Positions 7,596 to 17,100 of a stretch of DNA of 64,000 nucleotides are shown piece by piece. The notes below the pieces were generated by a model. The model was given only the letters and a program-made list of their open reading frames with translations. It did not search any database and was not told the DNA's origin. The position numbers and the translations under genes are program-made. The DNA is from Azonexus sp. (GTDB taxonomy: Bacteria > Pseudomonadota > Gammaproteobacteria > Burkholderiales > Rhodocyclaceae), in contig JAUYSK010000008.1 of the NCBI GenBank assembly GCA_030696345.1, positions 62,001 through 126,000 on the forward strand, in the 5' to 3' direction. Position 1 is the first letter of the stretch, and every line of letters starts with the position of its first letter.

Positions 7596-8438
7596 TCAGC
7601 GGCTGCGTTCCATCTGTCGATACATTTCGACATATGGCTTCAGACTTCGAATCTCGTCATCAGAAATCGGCTCGTACCCCAGGAAGGCACTTTTTTCCAT
7701 GAATAGCCGGCCTTCTTCGGTTTCAGGAAAGGCCAGAAGGGCACTTTTAAGGCGTGCAATCAACGGATCACCCAGGCGACGATGCGCCATCGTGAACAAA
7801 TGTGGAAAGCGCTGGCCGGTATTGATTGCTCGCACCTGCTGCTGCAAATCGGGCGGTAACTGCTTCAGCGCCGTGGCAGTGGCCAGACCGGCATCTGCCT
7901 CGCCCGCTGCAGCCGCCGCAATCGACGCGCCGTGGCTGGGTCGTTCGACGATCTGGTAATCCTGGCCGGCCCGCAATCCATGATCGGCCAGCCATTTCAC
8001 TGTCACCAGGCGGATGAAAGCCGTCTTGTCGGCCATCGCAATCCGCTTGCCGCGAAAGTCCTCGGGCTTGCGTAACAAGCTTTCGTTACGCACCAGCAAC
8101 AGGGGCTCCAGCAGGGTCTGATAATGAACCAGTGGCACGTAGTATTTTTCCATCGCCATCACGGCAAAATGCGGCGGACTGATCGCAATGTCGTAGCTAC
8201 CGGCCATCAGCGCATCGACAAATGATTCGAAATTGGGCGCCGTGTAAAACTCGACCTTCTGACCGAGCTTGGCCGACAGGTATTGTTGCAAAGGGCGATG
8301 GGTATTGATCAGCGCCAGCGTACTGGCATAGGGATGCACAGCGAGACGTAACGGCGGCGGCTCCTGGGCAATGACGGGCTGGACGAACAGCGGCGTCAGA
8401 AGCAGCCAGAAATATCCGAGGGTTTTCCTGAACATCAC
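7596..8438 (-). CDS. PhnD-like periplasmic substrate-binding protein
   Basis: 280 residues with a signal peptide (YFWLLLTPLFVQPVIA, cut about residue 24). The mature protein follows the phosphate/phosphite/phosphonate-binding PhnD family: LRLAVHPYAST, QYLSAKLGQKVEFYTAPN, GSYDIAISPPHFAVMA, and DFRGKRIAMADKTAF. No ABC permease or ATPase gene adjoins; the only partner is the GGDEF/EAL membrane protein 7 bp downstream. A sensory rather than transport role is therefore likely. The ligand is not evident; phosphate or phosphonate is attractive beside the Pho genes but is only a guess. A second Met directly follows the first, so the start could be one codon later. Confidence 0.87.
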   Translation of the reverse strand: MMFRKTLGYFWLLLTPLFVQPVIAQEPPPLRLAVHPYASTLALINTHRPLQQYLSAKLGQKVEFYTAPNFESFVDALMAGSYDIAISPPHFAVMAMEKYYVPLVHYQTLLEPLLLVRNESLLRKPEDFRGKRIAMADKTAFIRLVTVKWLADHGLRAGQDYQIVERPSHGASIAAAAAGEADAGLATATALKQLPPDLQQQVRAINTGQRFPHLFTMAHRRLGDPLIARLKSALLAFPETEEGRLFMEKSAFLGYEPISDDEIRSLKPYVEMYRQMERSR

Positions 8439-8579
8439 TGGATTACCTCTTTAGTCATAAGGGTATTTCATTGTAGCGGGATAGCTTCCCACTGCCTACC
8501 CAAGTTACAGGCGCCGCTTGACTCTCCTCGGCACAGCTCATAGATTGCAAGGCCTTACCGGAACCCCTCAGGAGCCCCC

Positions 8580-9782
8580 ATGAAAATCGGCACCCCACTT
8601 TCCCCTGGCGCCCTGCGCGTCATGCTGCTCGGCTCGGGCGAACTCGGCAAGGAAGTCATCATCGCCCTGCAACGCCTGGGCGTCGAAGTCATCGCCGTCG
8701 ACCGCTACGAGAATGCCCCGGGCCATCAGGTGGCCCATCGCGCCCACGTCATTTCGATGACCGACGGCGCCGCGCTGCATCGGCTGGTCGAACTGGAAAA
8801 GCCGCACCTGATCGTGCCGGAAATCGAAGCCATCGCCACCGACATGCTGCTGACGATCGAAGGCGAAGGGCTGGCCGAGGTCATCCCGACCGCCCGTGCC
8901 GCCAAACTGACGATGAACCGTGAAGGCATTCGCCGGCTGGCGGCTGAAGAACTGGGCCTGCCGACTTCACCTTACCGCTTTGCCGACTCGCTGGCCGAAC
9001 TGCAGGCGGCAATTGATGGCGGCATCGGCTACCCGTGCATCGTCAAACCGGTGATGTCCTCTTCCGGCAAGGGCCAGTCGCTGCTGCACGGCCCGCAGGA
9101 TGTACAGACCGCCTGGGAAAACGCGGCCAGCGGTGGGCGAGTCAATCAGGGCAGGGTCATCGTCGAGGGCTTTGTCGATTTCGACTACGAAATCACGCTG
9201 CTCACCGTGCGCGCCTGCGACACCAATGGCGAGGTCCAGACCTACTTCTGCGAACCGATCGGCCACGTTCAGGTGGCTGGCGACTATGTCGAGTCCTGGC
9301 AACCGCAGCCGATGACACCGGTCGCGCTGGAGAAAGCCCAGCGCATCGCCGCCACGGTCACCGGCAATCTCGGCGGACGCGGCCTGTTTGGCGTCGAACT
9401 CTTCATCAAGGGCGACATGGTCTGCTTCTCCGAAGTCAGCCCCCGCCCGCACGATACCGGACTGGTCACGCTCTGCTCGCAGCGCTTCTCCGAATTCGAA
9501 CTGCATGCCCGCGCCATCCTTGGCCTGCCGGTCGACACCAGCCTGCGCGAACCGGGTGCTTCGGCAGTTATCTACGGTGGCATGGAAGAAAAGGGGATTG
9601 CCTTCGAAGGCATCGCCGAAGCCCTTGCCGTGCCCCGCAGCGACCTGCGACTGTTCGGCAAACCTGAGTCGTTCAAGAAACGGCGGATGGGGGTGGCCGT
9701 GGCGAACGGCGACACCACTGATCAGGCAAGGGAAAGGGCGAAACTGGCGGCTAGCAAGGTCAAGCCGGTGGCAGGCCAATAG
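8580..9782 (+). CDS. purT: Formate-dependent GAR transformylase (PurT)
   Basis: 400 residues, the full family length. PurT uses ATP and formate to formylate glycinamide ribonucleotide, a folate-independent step of purine synthesis. The N-terminal Rossmann-like segment [13 protein letters not shown], the ATP-grasp parts [18 protein letters not shown] and [17 protein letters not shown], and the metal-binding [12 protein letters not shown] region are all recognisable. An AGGAG-type site precedes the ATG. It stands alone, divergent from the PhnD-like gene and convergent with phoR. Confidence 0.96.
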   Translation: MKIGTPLSPGALRVMLLGSGELGKEVIIALQRLGVEVIAVDRYENAPGHQVAHRAHVISMTDGAALHRLVELEKPHLIVPEIEAIATDMLLTIEGEGLAEVIPTARAAKLTMNREGIRRLAAEELGLPTSPYRFADSLAELQAAIDGGIGYPCIVKPVMSSSGKGQSLLHGPQDVQTAWENAASGGRVNQGRVIVEGFVDFDYEITLLTVRACDTNGEVQTYFCEPIGHVQVAGDYVESWQPQPMTPVALEKAQRIAATVTGNLGGRGLFGVELFIKGDMVCFSEVSPRPHDTGLVTLCSQRFSEFELHARAILGLPVDTSLREPGASAVIYGGMEEKGIAFEGIAEALAVPRSDLRLFGKPESFKKRRMGVAVANGDTTDQARERAKLAASKVKPVAGQ

Positions 9783-9790
9783 GCGCTTAA

Positions 9791-9835
9791 CCCGTTTGAC
9801 TGGCCAGCTAAGCTGTTGGTCAGTCAAATAACGGG
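9791..9835. terminator. Long hairpin between convergent purT and phoR
   Basis: CCCGTTTGACTG at the left pairs with CAGTCAAATAACGGG at the right (three-base bulge), and the inner CCAGC pairs with GCTG-GG with small bulges. There is no clean T run, so termination is inferred from its place between two converging genes. Confidence 0.5.
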
Positions 9836-9839
9836 AACG

Positions 9840-9850
9840 CTGCGGTCAAC
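9840..9850 (+). repeat. Dispersed 11-mer CTGCGGTCAAC
   Basis: Exact intergenic copy between purT and phoR. GGCAAAAACC follows about 11 bases later. Confidence 0.75.
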
Positions 9851-9879
9851 TGCCCCCAGCGGCAAAAACCAGCCGGGTT

Positions 9880-11172
9880 TCAGATCCCCAACACGCGGTT
9901 GGCCGGGAAGTGCACCGCAAACCGGCTGCCCACGCCGAGCGTGCTCTTGATTTCAAGCTGGGCCTGATGGCGATTCAGCGAATGCTTGACAATGGCGAGG
10001 CCGAGTCCGGTACCGCCAGCGTCACGCGAGCGACCGCGATCGACCCGGTAGAAGCGTTCGGTCAGTCGCGGGATGTGCTTGGCGTCGATACCGATGCCGG
10101 TATCCTGCACGGCAAATTCTGCGCCTTTGGCTGAAGCCTTCCAGCTGATCCGTACCGTTCCGCCGGTTGGTGTGTAGCGCACGGCATTGGCCACGAGGTT
10201 GCCGAAGGCGCTTACCAGCTCCGGCTCAGAACCACTCAGGTCACCCTGACCATCGGTTTCTACCACGATGGTGTGGCGACCGGCCGAGAGTCCTTCGGCA
10301 TCACGACGCAGCTTGTCGAGCAGGTTGACCATATCGACCGGATCGTTTTCCGGTGGCGGCGCCGATTCAATCGAAGACAGGGTCAGCAGATCCTGCACAA
10401 TGGATTCCATGCGGCTGGATTGCTCGGCCATCATGGATAGATAACGCGTCCGCTCTTCGCGCTCCACATCGTATTCCTGCAAGGTTTCGAGGAAGCCCGA
10501 GAGTACCGTCAGCGGTGTGCGCAATTCGTGCGAAACGTTGGCGACAAAATCGCGTCGCATGCTGTCAAGGCGGTCACTTTGGGTCACGTCCTTGATCTGT
10601 AAAAGCCGCCGAGTACCGGCATAGGGAAGGACGTAGATCGAAAGCACACGATCTTCGCCACGTTCCGAACGCAGCGTCAGCGGCCGCGTAAAATCGCCCG
10701 TATCCAGATAGGCAACGAATTCCGGCTGGCGAACCAGATTGACGATAGGCTGGCCGCGATCAGTGCGTAACACCAGACCCAACTGCGTTTCGGCAGTGCT
10801 GTTGCAATAGACGATCTGATTATGCAGATCGAGCGTCACGACGCCGTCAGTCAAGGCCTGGATGGCAGCAAACAAACGGGCGATCTGATCGTCACGGGAG
10901 GCGATCTGCGCCCGCAGATCTTTCTCATGCCGATAGAGGCGGCCGAAAATTCCGTCCCAGGCACCCTCGCCTTCCAGCGAGCTATCAACTACCGGCGCCT
11001 TTGACCACTGGTCAAGGCGGGCAAAGTTGCGGAAATGAAAAAGCATTTGCAGGCCGAGGCCGCAGCAAAATATCGTCCAGCCCGCCCATTCCACGAAAAA
11101 ATGCCCGACCGGGAAGGCAATGACCGCGCTTATCAAGGCAAGAAAAATGCCCCTAACCAGTTGCGACGACAC
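9880..11172 (-). CDS. phoR: Phosphate regulon sensor histidine kinase PhoR
   Basis: 430 residues with a GTG start at 11172, six bases after the phoB stop. Two N-terminal hydrophobic segments (about 7-24 and 29-45) anchor it without a large periplasmic domain, as in PhoR. A PAS domain (IQALTDGVVTLDLHNQIVYCN) is followed by the HisKA box VSHELRTPL with the phospho-accepting His, then the N box GNLVANAVRYTP and ATP-lid glycines DTGIGI and GGTGLGLAIV. It phosphorylates PhoB when the Pst transporter signals low phosphate. It is last in the pst-pho run. Confidence 0.95.
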   Translation of the reverse strand: MSSQLVRGIFLALISAVIAFPVGHFFVEWAGWTIFCCGLGLQMLFHFRNFARLDQWSKAPVVDSSLEGEGAWDGIFGRLYRHEKDLRAQIASRDDQIARLFAAIQALTDGVVTLDLHNQIVYCNSTAETQLGLVLRTDRGQPIVNLVRQPEFVAYLDTGDFTRPLTLRSERGEDRVLSIYVLPYAGTRRLLQIKDVTQSDRLDSMRRDFVANVSHELRTPLTVLSGFLETLQEYDVEREERTRYLSMMAEQSSRMESIVQDLLTLSSIESAPPPENDPVDMVNLLDKLRRDAEGLSAGRHTIVVETDGQGDLSGSEPELVSAFGNLVANAVRYTPTGGTVRISWKASAKGAEFAVQDTGIGIDAKHIPRLTERFYRVDRGRSRDAGGTGLGLAIVKHSLNRHQAQLEIKSTLGVGSRFAVHFPANRVLGI

Positions 11173-11177
11173 CCGAC

Positions 11178-11864
11178 TCAGGCTCCCCGGAAGCGATAGC
11201 CAGTACCACGGACGGTTTCAACCCGCTCATGATGTCCGGAAGACTCCAGTGCGGCGCGCAAGCGGCGGATGTGAACATCGACCGTACGCTCCTCGATAAA
11301 GACATGGTCGCCCCAGACTTCATCAAGCAATTGGGCGCGGGTATAAACGCGCTCGGCATGCGTCATGAAGAAAAAGAGCAGACGGAATTCGGTCGGTCCC
11401 AGTTCAATCGGCTGACCACCAGCCAGCACCCTGTGGGTCGCCGGATTGAGGGCCAGATCGCCGACCTCAACCGCTTCACCAGCCAGATGCGGGGCGCGAC
11501 GGCGGAGCACGGCGCGCACACGCGCCACCAACTCTTTCGGCGAGAAAGGCTTGGTGATGTAGTCGTCGGCACCGGCTTCCAGTCCCTGCACCTTGTCTTC
11601 TTCGTGAACACGGGCTGTCAGCATGATGATCGGCAACTCGCGGCTACGCTCGTCGGCGCGAATTTTCTTGGCCAGGGCGACACCTGACTGCCCTGGCAGC
11701 ATCCAGTCGAGCACGACCAGATCAGGCAAGGCAGCGCGAATCGCCGACTCGGCTTCTTCAGCACTGCCGGCACGGACAACCAGGAATCCGGCATGTTTCA
11801 GGTTGATCGTAACGAGTTCCTGAATCGCCGGCTCGTCTTCGACCACCAGAATGGTTGGTGTCAC
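11178..11864 (-). CDS. phoB: Phosphate regulon response regulator PhoB
   Basis: 228 residues: receiver domain with acidic VVEDEP, the phosphorylatable Asp in VVLDWMLPG, Thr/Ser at MLTAR and Lys in TKPFSP, followed by an OmpR-type winged helix (VEVGDLALNPATHRVLAGG; EERTVDVHIRRLRAAL; VRGTGYRF). It starts with GTG at 11864, overlapping the phoU stop by four bases. PhoB binds 11-bp-spaced direct repeats such as those noted upstream of the plcP-like gene, pstS and phoX. Confidence 0.96.
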   Translation of the reverse strand: MTPTILVVEDEPAIQELVTINLKHAGFLVVRAGSAEEAESAIRAALPDLVVLDWMLPGQSGVALAKKIRADERSRELPIIMLTARVHEEDKVQGLEAGADDYITKPFSPKELVARVRAVLRRRAPHLAGEAVEVGDLALNPATHRVLAGGQPIELGPTEFRLLFFFMTHAERVYTRAQLLDEVWGDHVFIEERTVDVHIRRLRAALESSGHHERVETVRGTGYRFRGA

Positions 11865-12550
11865 TGAACCTTCTCCTTGGTGTGACGAACATCGCGACCT
11901 TCAACGATAAACACCACTTGCTCCGAAATATTCTTGGCGTGGTCACCGATCCGCTCGATGGCGCGGGCGATGGTGACAATCTCGATCGACGTCGTGATCG
12001 TCCGCGGATCTTCCATCATGTGCGTGATCAGCTGGCGAAAGATCGATTTGAACTCGGCATCAACAGCAGAGTCAGCCCGAATGACGCTATTTGCCAACTC
12101 GGCGTCGAGGCGCGCAAAGGCATCAAGCGACTGGCGCACCATGACGAGTGCCGCGTCAGCCAGATGGCGGATACCGACACCGTACTGTGACGGCAGATGG
12201 CCGTTTTCATAAATTCGGCGCACACTCTTGGCGATCTTCTTGGCCTCGTCGCCGGCGCGCTCAAGATCAGTCACGATCTTGCTGATGCCAAGGATCAGAC
12301 GCAAATCGGAAGCCGTCGGCTGACGTTTGGCAATGATGTGGGCGCAGTCATCGTCAATCGCCTTTTCGAGTTCATTGACCTTGCGGTCGGTCTCGACGAT
12401 GGTCTTGACGCTGGCAATTTCACCAGTTTCATAGGCTTCAATGGCGGCGGAAACCTGCGTTTCGACCAGACCACCCATCTGCAGCACGTGGGTGCGCAGG
12501 CGGCTCAGGTCGTCATCAAACTGGCTGGAAAGGTGCTGGCTATCGTTCAT
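11861..12550 (-). CDS. phoU: Phosphate signalling protein PhoU
   Basis: 229 residues forming two PhoU three-helix repeats. The metal-cluster motifs ETDRKVNELEKAIDDDC and the second-repeat RAIERIGDHAKNISEQVVF with (D/E)RxGDxA signatures are visible. PhoU links the PstSCAB transporter to PhoR and prevents runaway phosphate uptake. It lies between pstB and phoB, the common proteobacterial order, and overlaps phoB. Confidence 0.96.
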   Translation of the reverse strand: MNDSQHLSSQFDDDLSRLRTHVLQMGGLVETQVSAAIEAYETGEIASVKTIVETDRKVNELEKAIDDDCAHIIAKRQPTASDLRLILGISKIVTDLERAGDEAKKIAKSVRRIYENGHLPSQYGVGIRHLADAALVMVRQSLDAFARLDAELANSVIRADSAVDAEFKSIFRQLITHMMEDPRTITTSIEIVTIARAIERIGDHAKNISEQVVFIVEGRDVRHTKEKVQ

Positions 12551-12577
12551 GTCTTATCCTTCTTTTTTGCTGTGCGA

Positions 12578-13369
12578 TCAGCCCATGCGGCCGGTGATGT
12601 AATCTTCAGTGCGCTTGTCTTGCGGCTTGATGAAAATCTCGTCAGTTTTGCCAAACTCGAGCATTTCACCGAGATACATGTACGCTGTGTAATCAGAGAC
12701 GCGTGCCGCCTGTTGCATGTTGTGGGTAACGATCAAAATCGTTACACGCTTTTTCAACTCATGAATCAGTTCTTCAATGGCGCCGGTGGCAATCGGGTCG
12801 AGCGCCGAGGTCGGCTCATCAAATAACAGCAGTTCCGGGTCGGTCGCCAGGGCGCGGGCAATGCACAAACGCTGCTGCTGACCGCCTGACAGATTGGGCG
12901 CCTGTTCCGGCAGGCGATCCTTGACCTCCTCCCAGATTGCGGCACCTTTCAGGGCATGCTCGACCTTGTCATCAAGCACCCGTTTGTTATTCTCGCCGCG
13001 CACGCGCAGGCCATAGGCAACGTTTTCGAAAATCGATTTCGGGAACGGATTCGGCTTCTGAAACACCATGCCGATGCGCATGCGCACTTCGATCGGATCG
13101 ACATCTGCCGCCAGCAGATTGGTGTTGTCCGGGAAAAAGCGGATTTCGCCTTCGTAGCGGTTGCCCGGATAGAGGTCGTGCATGCGGTTGAAGCTGCGCA
13201 GGTAAGTGGATTTCCCGCAACCGGAAGGGCCGATCAGCGCGGTGACCTTCTTGTCGTAGATCGGCATGTTGATGTTCTTCAGCGCCTGGGCTTCACCGTA
13301 GTAAAAATTGAGGTTGCGTGCTTCAGCCTTCAGGGCGGGGGTGTCGTGAATTTGCATTTGCGAGTCCAT
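12578..13369 (-). CDS. pstB: Phosphate ABC transporter ATPase PstB
   Basis: 263 residues with Walker [13 protein letters not shown] signature LSGGQQQR, Walker [13 protein letters not shown] and the switch His in VTHNM. PstB drives high-affinity phosphate import with PstA and PstC. The 71-bp gap to pstA upstream holds a GC-rich hairpin with a GGAAGTACC loop (13409-13433), so expression of pstB, phoU, phoB and phoR may be set apart from pstCA. Confidence 0.97.
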   Translation of the reverse strand: MDSQMQIHDTPALKAEARNLNFYYGEAQALKNINMPIYDKKVTALIGPSGCGKSTYLRSFNRMHDLYPGNRYEGEIRFFPDNTNLLAADVDPIEVRMRIGMVFQKPNPFPKSIFENVAYGLRVRGENNKRVLDDKVEHALKGAAIWEEVKDRLPEQAPNLSGGQQQRLCIARALATDPELLLFDEPTSALDPIATGAIEELIHELKKRVTILIVTHNMQQAARVSDYTAYMYLGEMLEFGKTDEIFIKPQDKRTEDYITGRMG

Positions 13370-13408
13370 TCAGTATTCGGTTTTCGGCAATTATTGCGGG
13401 GCTACGAC

Positions 13409-13433
13409 GCCCTGGAGGAAGTACCCCCGGGGC
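13409..13433. repeat. REP-like hairpin with an AAGTA loop
   Basis: GCCCTGGAGG-AAGTA-CCCCCGGGGC folds into a ten-pair stem with one mismatch and one G-T pair. The loop and flanks (GGAAGTACC) are shared with the hairpin at 39004-39027 between pgk and pyk, so both look like members of one small repeat family. Confidence 0.5.
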
Positions 13434-13440
13434 GCAGCAA

Positions 13441-14364
13441 TCACCATTTGATCTTTTTGCGCATCTTGTACCGCAGGTAGATGGCGACGGCATTCATCGA
13501 GAGCACCATGGCCATCAGCACGAAGCCGGCAGCAGCAGCGTTAACCTCAAAGGCCGGATCGGGGCGCGAGGTCCAGTTGAAAATCTGGATCGGCATCACC
13601 GTGAAGGGCGCCATCACCCAGTCGAACAGGCCTGCTGCTGGCTCACCCATGAACGGTGCGGGCGGCAGGAAGGCGATAAAGGTCAGCGCACCGATGGTGA
13701 TGATCGGTGCCGTTTCGCCGATGGCGCGCGCCAGGCCGATGATCACGCCGGTCAGGATGCCGGGCATGGCGTAGGGCACGATGTGGTAACGGCAGGTCTG
13801 CCAGCGGGTTGCACCGACAGCCATCGAGCCTTCGCGAATCATCGCCGGGATGGCGCGAATGGCTTCACGGGTCGAGACGATGATGATCGGCAGGATCAGC
13901 AATGCCAGCGTCAAACCAGCCGAGAGAATGCTCTGCCCCAAACCGAACTGATAGACAAAGATGCCCAGGGCCAGAAGACCATAAACAATCGACGGCACTG
14001 CTGCCAGATTGGTAATGTTGATCTCGATGACGTTGGTGATCCAGTTGCGCTTGGCGTATTCCTCAAGGTACAGGCCGGCAGCAACGCCAAGCGGCACGGC
14101 AGCCAGCGCCGTGACCAGCATGACCAGCAGCGAGCCAACCCAGGCCGAGAGGATGCCGGCATCCTTGGCACGACGCGAAGCGAAGTTCATGAAGAAATCG
14201 ATGGTGAAGCGGTCTGCCCCCTTGATCACCATGTCGGCAATCAGCGCGACAATGACCAGCAAAGCCAGGGCCAGACAAAAGATCCCCGTTGCCTTGAATA
14301 CATTGTCGCGAAACTTGCCTTTGGCGATAACGGCACGGATTTGTTCGTTAGTCAGCGGTTTCAT
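13441..14364 (-). CDS. pstA: Phosphate ABC transporter permease PstA
   Basis: 307 residues from MKPLTNEQIR, whose ATG overlaps the pstC stop (TAATG) after a GGAGG site, so the 11-residue longer start is not used. Six membrane helices and the permease EAA-type loop (REAIRAIPAMIREGSMAVGATRWQT) are clear, as is EYAKRNWITNVIEINI typical of PstA. It pairs with PstC to form the membrane channel. Confidence 0.96.
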   Translation of the reverse strand: MKPLTNEQIRAVIAKGKFRDNVFKATGIFCLALALLVIVALIADMVIKGADRFTIDFFMNFASRRAKDAGILSAWVGSLLVMLVTALAAVPLGVAAGLYLEEYAKRNWITNVIEINITNLAAVPSIVYGLLALGIFVYQFGLGQSILSAGLTLALLILPIIIVSTREAIRAIPAMIREGSMAVGATRWQTCRYHIVPYAMPGILTGVIIGLARAIGETAPIITIGALTFIAFLPPAPFMGEPAAGLFDWVMAPFTVMPIQIFNWTSRPDPAFEVNAAAAGFVLMAMVLSMNAVAIYLRYKMRKKIKW

Positions 14365-15299
14365 TAATAGACCTCCCGATATTTGGCACGTAGCCACTGG
14401 CCGAGGATGTTGAAGACCAGCGTGATCAGCAACAAGGTCAGGCCGGCCGCAAAAATGGTCTGGTAGCCGATCGAGCCATGCGGCAGATCGCCAAGGGCAA
14501 CCTGGACGATAAAGGATGTGATGGTGGCAGCCGGCTCCATCGGGTTCCAGGTCAGGTTCGGCTGCATGCCGGCGGCAACCGCCAGAATCATCGTTTCACC
14601 GACGGCACGGGAAATACCCAGAATGTAGGAAGCGGCCAGGCCGGAAATGGCGGCCGGCACGACCACGTGGACCGCTGTGTAGAGCTTGGTCGAGCCCATG
14701 GCATATGCGCCTTCGCGCATGCTCATCGGCACAGCCCGCATCGCATCTTCGGAGAGTGAGGCAACATAGGGCACGATCATGATGCCCATCACCAGGCCGG
14801 CGGAGAGCAGCGAGAAGCCCGGCAGCCCCGGCAGGATGACCTGCAGGATCGGCGTCACGACCAGCAGCGCAAAGTAACCGAAGACAATGGTCGGGATGCC
14901 GCCGAGCAGTTCGAGAATTGGCTTGGCGGCTTCACGCACCCGCGAATCGGCAAACTCCGAGAGGTAGATGGCGATGATCGTTCCCATCGGGATGGCGACC
15001 AGCAGCGCGATACCAGACGAAACCAGGGTGCCGGAGATGAGCACCATGATGCCGAAGTGGGCATCATCGAAAAGTGGGGTCCATTGCGTATCAGTCAGAA
15101 AATCGACGATGCTGACCGAGGCAAAAAAGGAAACGGACTCGGAAACGAGCACGTAGACGATACCGAGTGTCGTCAGGACAGAAACGGCGGCAGCCGCCAG
15201 AAGAACAGCTTCAATCAGCCGCTCCTTCCAGTTGCGCATGGCGTTGTAGGCCAGACGATTGCTGACCTGATGCAGATCAGAATTGTTGTTTGCAGACAT
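14364..15299 (-). CDS. pstC: Phosphate ABC transporter permease PstC
   Basis: 311 residues from the ATG at 15299 (MSANNNSDLHQ). An in-frame GTG at 15314 with a weak GGAA upstream is the alternative, adding five residues. The first helix is followed by the characteristic FLTDTQWTPLFDDAHFGIM periplasmic segment, and the EAA loop reads SEDAMRAVPMSMREGAYAMGSTKLYT. It is followed directly by pstA and preceded by the terminator-like hairpin after pstS. Confidence 0.94.
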   Translation of the reverse strand: MSANNNSDLHQVSNRLAYNAMRNWKERLIEAVLLAAAAVSVLTTLGIVYVLVSESVSFFASVSIVDFLTDTQWTPLFDDAHFGIMVLISGTLVSSGIALLVAIPMGTIIAIYLSEFADSRVREAAKPILELLGGIPTIVFGYFALLVVTPILQVILPGLPGFSLLSAGLVMGIMIVPYVASLSEDAMRAVPMSMREGAYAMGSTKLYTAVHVVVPAAISGLAASYILGISRAVGETMILAVAAGMQPNLTWNPMEPAATITSFIVQVALGDLPHGSIGYQTIFAAGLTLLLITLVFNILGQWLRAKYREVY

Positions 15300-15332
15300 G
15301 GCGTTTGAATTCACTTGAAGAATTCCATAAAC

Positions 15333-15367
15333 AAAAAAGCCGACCCCGTCCGGGGCCGGGCTTTCAA
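15333..15367 (-). terminator. Hairpin terminator between pstS and pstC
   Basis: On the minus strand GCCCGGCCCC-GGAC-GGGGTCGGC forms a strong stem followed by TTTTTTG. It lies 32 bases after the pstS stop and before pstC. Partial termination here would give more of the binding protein than of the permeases. Confidence 0.75.
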
Positions 15368-15398
15368 CAGCGGGCGATATTTTTCGCCAGTGCGAACA

Positions 15399-16406
15399 TT
15401 ACATCTTCGCTTCGCGCTTCATCAACTCTTCGATGGTGATGCCGATTTCGTTCTTGCCACCAAAGACGGTGCCGTACTTTTTCTTATTGACGTGATCAAT
15501 GTTGCCCGTATAGGCAGCAGCCGGCAGCGGCACGTACTTGACTTCCTTGGTCAGCTTGGCGCCATGCTTCATGTAGAACTCAAGGAATTCCTTGACCTCA
15601 GGCTTGTCCAGCGACTTGACCTTGACGTAGATGAAGATCGGGCGTGAAAGCGGTGCGTAAGTACCGTTTTCGACATTGGCGGCAGAAGGCTCAACGGCTT
15701 TGCCTGTCTTCGGATTGACGACGGGAACGCCTTTCAGCTTGGCCATGTTCTCGGCGTAATAAGCGTAGCCAAAGTAGCCAATCGCATTGACGTCACGCGA
15801 GACACCCTGAACCAGCACATTGTCGTCTTCAGAAGCGGTGTAGTCACCACGTGAGGACTTGGCCTTGCCAACCATGGCTTCGGTAAAGTACTCAAACGTA
15901 CCGGAGTCAGCGCCGGCACCGAACAGCTTGACCGGTGCATCAGGCCAGGCCGGGTTGACCTGGTTCCACTTCATGACCTTGCCTTGGGCAGCCGGTTCCC
16001 AGAGTGTCTTCATCTCGGCCACGGTGACTTCCTTGAGGAAGGTATTTTTCGGGTTGGCGACGATCGTCAGCGCATCATAGGCAACCGGCATTTCAACGTA
16101 ATTGACGCCGGCAGCTTTACAGTCAGCCATTTCTTTTTCGGTAATCGGGCGCGAGGCATTGGAAATATCGATCTCATCGCGGCAGAATTTCTTGAATCCG
16201 CCACCGGTACCGGAAATACCGACCGTCACCTTGATCGCGTTCTTCTTGGCTTTCTGGAATTCTTCAGCGACGGCTTCGGTGATCGGATAAACGGTGGAAG
16301 AACCATCAACCTTGACGATCTGAGCCTGAGCCTGAACGGCTTGAGCCCCGAACAGCGAAACACCGGCGACAGCCAGTGCGGATACGAGCTTTGAATATTT
16401 GAACAT
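15399..16406 (-). CDS. pstS: Phosphate-binding periplasmic protein PstS
   Basis: 335 residues from [15 protein letters not shown] sits eight bases upstream of this ATG, so the in-frame TTG two codons earlier is not used. Signal peptide about 1-27 ([11 protein letters not shown]). The mature start [32 protein letters not shown] and [12 protein letters not shown] are the phosphate-binding P-loop-like segments of PstS. It is the first gene of the pst-pho run and is preceded by a PhoB-type operator within a perfect inverted repeat. Confidence 0.96.
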   Translation of the reverse strand: MFKYSKLVSALAVAGVSLFGAQAVQAQAQIVKVDGSSTVYPITEAVAEEFQKAKKNAIKVTVGISGTGGGFKKFCRDEIDISNASRPITEKEMADCKAAGVNYVEMPVAYDALTIVANPKNTFLKEVTVAEMKTLWEPAAQGKVMKWNQVNPAWPDAPVKLFGAGADSGTFEYFTEAMVGKAKSSRGDYTASEDDNVLVQGVSRDVNAIGYFGYAYYAENMAKLKGVPVVNPKTGKAVEPSAANVENGTYAPLSRPIFIYVKVKSLDKPEVKEFLEFYMKHGAKLTKEVKYVPLPAAAYTGNIDHVNKKKYGTVFGGKNEIGITIEELMKREAKM

Positions 16407-16458
16407 GGGCAACTCCTGAACACAGTGAGGATTAACGACATTGTGCAGGTTACCCGTT

Positions 16459-16492
16459 GATTGTTACAACCAGATGACAGGTTGTAACAATC
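16459..16492 (-). promoter_or_regulatory. PhoB operator within a perfect inverted repeat upstream of pstS
   Basis: GATTGTTACAACC (16459-16471) and GGTTGTAACAATC (16480-16492) are perfect 13-bp complements around an 8-base centre. On the minus strand this gives heptamers TTGTTAC, CTGTCAT (16480-16474) and TTGTAAC (16469-16463); the last two are exactly 11 bp apart with a 4-bp spacer, as in Pho boxes. It lies 53 bp before the pstS start. It also directly follows the stop of the 16507 gene but lacks a T run, so an operator is likelier than a terminator. Confidence 0.6.
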
Positions 16493-16506
16493 AAAAATGC
16501 CGGCTT

Positions 16507-17100
16507 TTACTTCTTGCTGGGCCGACCGGTCTTGATGCGTTCGACGCGGGTCATCACCGCCTTCAGTTCGGCATCGTTCAAAGCGGCCAGGACGGCAATG
16601 CCGGCACGCAATATTTCGCTCTTTTTGGCTTCAGCCTTCATACCAACCAGGCGCTTCTTGACTTCTCCGATCCTGGCGTATTCAGCTTCCGGCATTGCAT
16701 AGCTGTCGCGGATCAGCTTGGCTTTTTTGGCCTTGACCGGCTTTTCAGCCTTTTTCGGCTTGGCAGCTTCCTGCTTCATGACCTTCGGCTGGTCGTACTT
16801 GATGGCTTGCGCCTTGACCAGGGCATCGGCCAGAACCGCCTGATGCCTGGCCACGGTTTCATCGACCCGCGACGGCTTGCGGACCGTGCGAGCCTTGGGG
16901 ACAACGGGAGGCGCAACGGGCGAAGCAGCTGCGGGTTCGGCGAGCTTCGGCGCAGCAACCGGCGGCGTTTCCGTAAGTACCTCCGGCTTGGCAGCCGCCT
17001 TGGGCGCCGTGCGCGGAATCAGTTTTTTCGGCGGCTTCGTTGCGGCAGTGGGCTTGGCAACAGGTTTAGCGGCTGGTGCTGCTTTTTTCTGGTCGGTCAT
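16507..17100 (-). CDS. Ala/Pro/Lys-rich protein with a putative DNA-binding C-terminus
   Basis: 197 residues from the ATG at 17100 behind GGGAGAG. The first ~110 residues are a low-complexity Lys/Ala/Pro tract with AAKP-type repeats resembling the tail of histone H1-like bacterial proteins. The final ~75 residues (KLIRDSYAMPEAEYARIGEV, KKSEILRAGIAVLAAL, RIKTGRPSKK) are well ordered; the KKSEILRAG helix recalls ribbon-helix-helix proteins and GRPSKK an AT-hook. It may be a nucleoid-associated protein. No partner gene is evident. Confidence 0.75.
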   Translation of the reverse strand: MTDQKKAAPAAKPVAKPTAATKPPKKLIPRTAPKAAAKPEVLTETPPVAAPKLAEPAAASPVAPPVVPKARTVRKPSRVDETVARHQAVLADALVKAQAIKYDQPKVMKQEAAKPKKAEKPVKAKKAKLIRDSYAMPEAEYARIGEVKKRLVGMKAEAKKSEILRAGIAVLAALNDAELKAVMTRVERIKTGRPSKK

